The position numbers were made by a program, and so were the translations under genes. From Desulfomonile tiedjei (GTDB lineage: Bacteria; Desulfobacterota; Desulfomonilia; Desulfomonilales; Desulfomonilaceae): a stretch of DNA of 64,000 nt. Shown here piece by piece: positions 59,979 to 64,000 of this stretch (the stretch's first letter is position 1; each line of letters opens with the position of its first letter). The notes under the pieces were generated by a model. The model saw only the letters and a program-made list of their open reading frames with translations. It had not been told where the DNA came from and made no database searches. The stretch covers positions 1-64,000 of the forward strand of contig JACRDF010000015.1 in assembly GCA_016212925.1 (NCBI GenBank). The letters run 5' to 3'.

Positions 59979-60962
59979 ATGGAACAACCAAGCGAACCGA
60001 TGATTCCACGAAATACCGAGCCCATACCGAGGCCCACTGTTGTCGTGATAGCTCTGGTGATTCTTGCGTTTCTCCCTTGGGTCACTTCGACACCATTGGC
60101 GACTGAAATCCTTATCTGGACCATTTTCGGATTAGGATTCAACCTGTTGCTGGGCTATACGGGTGTGCTCTCATTCGGGCATGCGGCATATTTCGGTCTG
60201 GGTGCGTACAGCGCGGGTTTGGCATTCAGATACTGGCACGCGAGCATTTGGACCGGCATCGCTTTGGGTATCCTGGCACCCATGCTTCTGGCCTGCTTTA
60301 TCGGGGCAATAGCCATCCGAAAACGAGGCGTCTATTTTGCCATGATTTCTCTTGCCTTTGGCCAGATGCTTTATTTTCTTGCACTCTCTCCTTTGAAGGA
60401 CATCACGCGAGGTGAAGACGGCCTGACGCACATCCCGGTGATGGAGGTCTTTTCCATTTCCCTGAACAAGCCTGCGCCTATGTATTATTTTATCCTGATT
60501 GTCACGGCCGTCATGCTTTTCCTGACCTGGCGAATACTTCAGTCGCCTTTTGGCAAGCTGCTTCAAGCTTTTCGTGAGAATGAAGAGCGTGCCAAAGCCT
60601 GCGGCTTCAACACTACGCTGGTGAAGTTCTTCTCTCTGGTGCTCTCCGCGTTCTATGCGGGCCTTGCCGGGGCGCTATACACTATCTTTCTCGGTTATGT
60701 TCCATTGAGCACACTGTTTTGGCTCACATCCGGAACTATTGTCATGATGACCATTCTGGGAGGCAGAGGAACTCTCTTGGGGCCGTTGGTGGGCGCCGGC
60801 GTTTTCCTTTTTCTCCAGAACACCATCAGCGTTCTTACGCCTCGCTGGGAGCTTTTTGTCGGTGCAATCTTTGTCGTCATCATCCTTTTGTTCCCGGCCG
60901 GGATAGTTGGCACAATCCAGGAGAAGTTCTCCGCGTACCGGATTGCCAGACAAAAGACCTGA
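59979..60962 (+). CDS. livM: LIV-type ABC transporter permease LivM
   Basis: A 327-residue permease. ATG 59979 is preceded by TAGGAG; upstream frame has no start signal. It shows FGLGFNLLLGYTGVLSFGHAAYFGLGAYSAGL (LivM hallmark), the coupling loop FRENEERAKACGFNTTLVKFFSLVLSAFYAGLAG, GTIVMMTILGGRGTLLGPLVGAGVF and LFPAGIVG. About nine hydrophobic helices. It pairs with LivH to form the channel. Confidence 0.93.
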   Translation: MEQPSEPMIPRNTEPIPRPTVVVIALVILAFLPWVTSTPLATEILIWTIFGLGFNLLLGYTGVLSFGHAAYFGLGAYSAGLAFRYWHASIWTGIALGILAPMLLACFIGAIAIRKRGVYFAMISLAFGQMLYFLALSPLKDITRGEDGLTHIPVMEVFSISLNKPAPMYYFILIVTAVMLFLTWRILQSPFGKLLQAFRENEERAKACGFNTTLVKFFSLVLSAFYAGLAGALYTIFLGYVPLSTLFWLTSGTIVMMTILGGRGTLLGPLVGAGVFLFLQNTISVLTPRWELFVGAIFVVIILLFPAGIVGTIQEKFSAYRIARQKT

Positions 60963-61005
60963 GATTTGCCGAACGTCAACCGTTGAAAGATTGAAGGCTG
61001 ATTCC

Positions 61006-61746
61006 ATGGTCATACGAACAGAAAAGGTCTCGAAGCACTTCGGTGGCCTTAGGGCGGTGGATGGAGTGGATTTTGTCCTGAAAACAGGGCAGCTCACTTC
61101 CATTATAGGTCCCAACGGAGCCGGAAAGACCACGCTTTTCAACCTGATAGCGGGAGTCTATCAACCCACCGCGGGGCAGGTGATTTTCAAAGATAGAGAC
61201 ATTACCGATCTGCCATTGCATCAAGTGTCTCGGCTGGGGATAACAAAGACGTATCAGATCAATCACATCTTTCCCAACCTGACGGTCTTCGAGAATATTC
61301 GCATTTCCGCTCAATCGAAGGAAACCTCGTTCAACTTCTGGAAAACGGCCGCCTCGTACAAAAAAGTCAACGAGATGGCGGAAAGAGTTCTTGAACGAGT
61401 GCAACTGGCTGAAAAAAGGAATCACCTTGCTTCGACGCTGTCTCATGGCGAAAGAAGGTACCTGGAGATTGGAATAGCCTTGGCGACCGAGCCGGAAGTC
61501 TTGCTCCTCGACGAGCCTACCGCGGGCATGAGCTGCGCCGAGACGTTCCTGTGCTCGGACCTGATAAAAGAACTCAATGTCAGTCTGAGACTCTCAATCG
61601 TTCTGGTCGAACACGACATGAGCGTTGTGATGAACATTTCCGACGAGGTCGTGGTGCTAAATGAAGGCCGTGTCTTGGCAGTCGGGACCCCGCAAGAGGT
61701 CAGCGACAACGAGGACGTCCAAAGTGTCTACCTTGGGGAGAAATAA
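61006..61746 (+). CDS. livG: LIV-type ABC transporter ATPase LivG
   Basis: A 246-residue ATP-binding subunit. ATG 61006 gives MVIRTEKVSKHFGGLRAVDGVDF. Walker A is GPNGAGKTT, the signature is LSHGERRYLEIG (in place of LSYGQQRxLEI), and Walker B is VLLLDEPTAGM. The usual LivG C-terminal VLNEGRVLAVGTPQEV is present. It is followed by livF 3 bp later. Confidence 0.95.
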   Translation: MVIRTEKVSKHFGGLRAVDGVDFVLKTGQLTSIIGPNGAGKTTLFNLIAGVYQPTAGQVIFKDRDITDLPLHQVSRLGITKTYQINHIFPNLTVFENIRISAQSKETSFNFWKTAASYKKVNEMAERVLERVQLAEKRNHLASTLSHGERRYLEIGIALATEPEVLLLDEPTAGMSCAETFLCSDLIKELNVSLRLSIVLVEHDMSVVMNISDEVVVLNEGRVLAVGTPQEVSDNEDVQSVYLGEK

Positions 61747-61749
61747 GCC

Positions 61750-62466
61750 ATGCTTCGTCTCGAAGACGTGAATACCTATTATGGTTACAGTCACATTTTG
61801 CAGGGTGTTTCCCTTGAAGTCCGAGAAGGGGAGATCGTGGTCCTCCTCGGTCGAAACGGTGTGGGGAAGACCACCACGATGAAGACCATAATGGGCATTC
61901 AGCCTCCCAAGACAGGCAAGGTCCTCTTCTTTGGGGAAGACATAGCGGGCCTGCCGCCGCACAAGATTGCAAAAATGGGCATCTCGTTGATCCCCGAGGA
62001 TAGACGAATCATCCCCAATCTAACGGTATATGAGAACCTCAAGCTGGGTTCGTTGGTCCGTGGCAAAACAAACGATCGTGATCGGCTCTTTGAGATGGTC
62101 TTTGACTATTTCCCCAAGCTCAAGGAGCGGTTGAAGCAAGATGGAGGGAAACTCTCCGGCGGCGAGCAACAAATGCTGACCATCGCCAGAGGATTGATGG
62201 CCCAACCGAAACTTATGCTCATTGATGAGCCCAGTGAGGGCTTGGCCCCCAAGATAGTTCACGAGATCATGGAAATTATAAAGAAGCTTCAGAATGACGG
62301 AGTCACGATCCTGCTGGTGGAGCAGCACGTGGAAATGGCCATGAGGCTTAGCGAGAACCAAAGGGCCTACATCATGGAAAAGGGCCAAATCCGGATGACC
62401 GGCAATTTGGAAGAGCTAAGTTGCTGCATGGACGAAGTGGTTCAATGCTTGGGAGCAAAGATTTGA
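61750..62466 (+). CDS. livF: LIV-type ABC transporter ATPase LivF
   Basis: A 238-residue ATP-binding subunit. It begins LRLEDVNTYYGYSHILQGVSLEV. Walker A is GRNGVGKTT, the signature LSGGEQQMLTIARGLM and Walker B LMLIDEPSEGLAP. The tail MEKGQIRMTGNLEEL is usual for LivF. With livG, livH, livM and the binding protein it completes the importer. Confidence 0.95.
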   Translation: MLRLEDVNTYYGYSHILQGVSLEVREGEIVVLLGRNGVGKTTTMKTIMGIQPPKTGKVLFFGEDIAGLPPHKIAKMGISLIPEDRRIIPNLTVYENLKLGSLVRGKTNDRDRLFEMVFDYFPKLKERLKQDGGKLSGGEQQMLTIARGLMAQPKLMLIDEPSEGLAPKIVHEIMEIIKKLQNDGVTILLVEQHVEMAMRLSENQRAYIMEKGQIRMTGNLEELSCCMDEVVQCLGAKI

Positions 62467-62635
62467 GTAACCGTTCACCGGGCTTGAGGCGGCTTTGCGC
62501 CAGAGAAACTATTACAAATTCGAAAGGGAATCCGGAGGCAAGAGCATGAAAATATGCCCCCGCTTAAACAACCGGGTCATGCGTTGTGGGTGCGGACCTC
62601 TGTCGCCGCGCCCGGGCTGCCGTGATTCCCGCCAA

Positions 62636-62665
62636 GGGGTAGGCGCGGGGGCCTGCCCCTACCCC
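62636..62665. repeat. GGGGTAGG palindrome
   Basis: GGGGTAGG (62636-62643) and CCTACCCC (62658-62665) flank CGCGGGGGCCTGCC. It is the same style as the TGTAGGGGCG family and may interrupt or attenuate the operon between livF and the Tm-1-like gene. Confidence 0.55.
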
Positions 62666-62737
62666 CACGCACGGCGAATCACTTGTTCAGGGTTCTGCGA
62701 CATGCAATGCCCGCGCCCATTCTAAGTTGCGCCGCCC

Positions 62738-63967
62738 ATGAACGCATCTGAAGAAAAAACAGTTCTCATCATCGGCACGCTCGATACCAAGGGCGAAGAA
62801 TGCCTGTATATTAGGGATTTCTTGGGAAAACACGGGATCAAAAGCCTCCTTGTGGATCCGGGGCCCATGGGCAAGCCGATCGCCCGCGGAGACATTCCGA
62901 GAGAAGAAGTGGCCGCAAGGGCAGGTTTTAAATTAACGGAACTCGTAGGGACTCGCGACAAAGGGAAGATCATCCAGGCCATGACCAAAGGCCTGACAGC
63001 CTGCCTTTCGGATTTGCATCGTGAGGGAAAGATTCACGGTGTCATCGCACTCGGGGGCGGACAAGGCACGGCCATGGGAACCGCGGCCATGCAAGCACTC
63101 CCGCTTGGATTTCCAAAGGTCATGGTGTCCACCATCGCGGCCGGGGATATGCGGCCGTTCTTGCAAACGCAAGACATAGCCGTCTTTCCTTCTGTCACTG
63201 ATGTGTTCGGGCTCAATTACGTTTTTGTGAGAATCCTTGAGAACGCGGTCAGCGCCCTAATCGGCATGGTGAACAACTATCGCCCCATTGAAAAGGGGAA
63301 TCGGCAAGTCATTGGCGCCACCGCTTTCGGCGTAACCACTCCCGGACTGATGAGGATGAAAAAGATCTTCAATGAAAATGGCTATGAGATGATCCTTTTC
63401 CATGCAACGGGAATCGGCGGGACGGCCATGGAGCATATGGCCCAGGCGGGGTATTTCGACGGGATCATGGACTGGACGACGCATGAGATTTTGGACGAGG
63501 TCGGCAAGGGGATCTTCGCTTCAGGTAAGGCTCGATTGGATGTCCTGTCCAAAGCCAAAATACCCTGTGTCATGGCTCCCGGCGCCATAGACTACATCTG
63601 CAAAGGTCCTTTCGACGGTCTTCCCGCTGCATGGAAAAAAAGAAAACACATCATCCACAATCGAAATATTACCCTTGTGCGCGGCACGGGCCATGAGATG
63701 ATCAAGGCCGCGAAATTCATGGCCAAGAAGATCAACAAGGCGACTGTGCCTGTGAAAATACTTGTGCCTCTCAGGGGCTTTTCAGAACCGAACGCCGAAG
63801 GGAGGCCTTTTTACGATCCGGAAACCGACAGAATGTTCATTCAGACCTTGCGGCAACATTTGAAGGATAAGTCACGGATCATTGAATACGACGCACATAT
63901 TAATGACGATTCATTTGTTCGCGAAGGAGTCGCGCTTATGATGAAGATGCTGGATCGACAGATGTGA
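62738..63967 (+). CDS. Tm-1-like ATP-binding domain protein (UPF0261)
   Basis: A 409-residue protein homologous to the N-terminal domain of the plant Tm-1 resistance protein. Motifs are IIGTLDTKGEECLYIRDFLGKHG, GVIALGGGQGTAMGTAAMQALPLGFPKVMVSTIAAGD, FHATGIGGTAMEHMAQ and DWTTHEILDEVGKGIFASG. Family members bind nucleotide; no reaction is established. In bacteria it usually precedes a TIM-barrel (PEP-hydrolase-like) gene, and a start codon follows here at 63985. Sitting at the end of a LIV/dehydrogenase operon it may process a small-molecule intermediate, but that is unproven. Confidence 0.9.
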   Translation: MNASEEKTVLIIGTLDTKGEECLYIRDFLGKHGIKSLLVDPGPMGKPIARGDIPREEVAARAGFKLTELVGTRDKGKIIQAMTKGLTACLSDLHREGKIHGVIALGGGQGTAMGTAAMQALPLGFPKVMVSTIAAGDMRPFLQTQDIAVFPSVTDVFGLNYVFVRILENAVSALIGMVNNYRPIEKGNRQVIGATAFGVTTPGLMRMKKIFNENGYEMILFHATGIGGTAMEHMAQAGYFDGIMDWTTHEILDEVGKGIFASGKARLDVLSKAKIPCVMAPGAIDYICKGPFDGLPAAWKKRKHIIHNRNITLVRGTGHEMIKAAKFMAKKINKATVPVKILVPLRGFSEPNAEGRPFYDPETDRMFIQTLRQHLKDKSRIIEYDAHINDDSFVREGVALMMKMLDRQM

Positions 63968-63984
63968 ACGCGAGGAACGACGCA

Positions 63985-64000
63985 ATGGATGTGAAGATCA
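63985..64000 (+). CDS. Start of a further gene, cut by the window edge
   Basis: ATGGATGTGAAGAT begins 17 bp after the Tm-1-like stop, with CGAGGA 7 bp upstream. Only five codons are inside the window. Its position after a Tm-1-like gene makes the usual TIM-barrel partner the first guess, but nothing in the sequence shown proves it. Confidence 0.35.

Overview
The window is 64 kb of a bacterial chromosome with GC in the mid-50s by eye. It contains no rRNA, tRNA or CRISPR array that I can recognise. The gene set is a Wzy-type exopolysaccharide locus, an acyl-CoA cluster, TAXI-TRAP and branched-chain-amino-acid-type (LIV) transporters, CreD proteins and many small palindromic repeats. It suggests an anaerobic, fatty-acid- or aromatic-degrading Desulfobacterota (Desulfomonile/Syntrophobacter-like). 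That assignment is inference from gene content and repeat style; no marker gene is present.

Region 1 (1-27.3 kb) is a surface polysaccharide island. It encodes a Wzz/GumC chain-length protein, a stand-alone BY-kinase-like ATPase with a degenerate P-loop, and a Wzx flippase. An O-antigen ligase is fused in one frame to a secreted beta-helix domain. It also carries a polysaccharide deacetylase, a heparinase II/III enzyme, UDP-GlcNAc 2-epimerase (wecB), three GT4 glycosyltransferases (two close paralogues), a GT-C-like membrane protein, AsnB and a bi-domain oxidoreductase. Genes lie on both strands in short units separated by repeats. An orphan receiver protein, a ribbon-helix-helix protein, a YefM/YoeB toxin-antitoxin pair and a cut-off transposase at the left edge fit an accessory island.

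Region 2 (27.3-38.7 kb) is an acyl-CoA module led by a TetR regulator with two operator-like palindromes in front of it. Downstream are an SCP2-like protein, two tandem four-cysteine DUF2148 proteins, an AMP-forming acyl-CoA ligase, an acyl-CoA dehydrogenase, an SCP-x-type thiolase and an SDR. On the other strand are an MBL-fold hydrolase, a YhhN protein and an enoyl-CoA hydratase. The two DUF2148 proteins inside a beta-oxidation-like operon are the least explained part.

Region 3 (39.1-52.5 kb) holds a TAXI-TRAP transporter with DUF1850, then a CreBC-like two-component system divergent from two CreD-family membrane proteins. A membrane-anchored family 3 glycosidase follows, then a QueG-like Fe-S protein, DNA-3-methyladenine glycosylase I and a small exported protein. 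A gene-free, repeat-filled stretch of about 1.2 kb ends the region.

Region 4 (53.5-64 kb) is a LacI-led, co-directional catabolic operon. It encodes a LacI regulator with a clear sigma70 promoter and overlapping operator candidates, a metal-dependent cyclase/hydrolase and a histidinol-dehydrogenase-like enzyme of the sulfopropanediol-dehydrogenase type. An SDR, a complete LIV-type ABC importer and a Tm-1-like (UPF0261) protein follow, and a further gene appears to begin at the right edge.

Small palindromic repeats of several families, plus MITE-like elements with CTATA...TTGCCA ends, sit between most units. One cluster lies in frame inside the heparinase gene.
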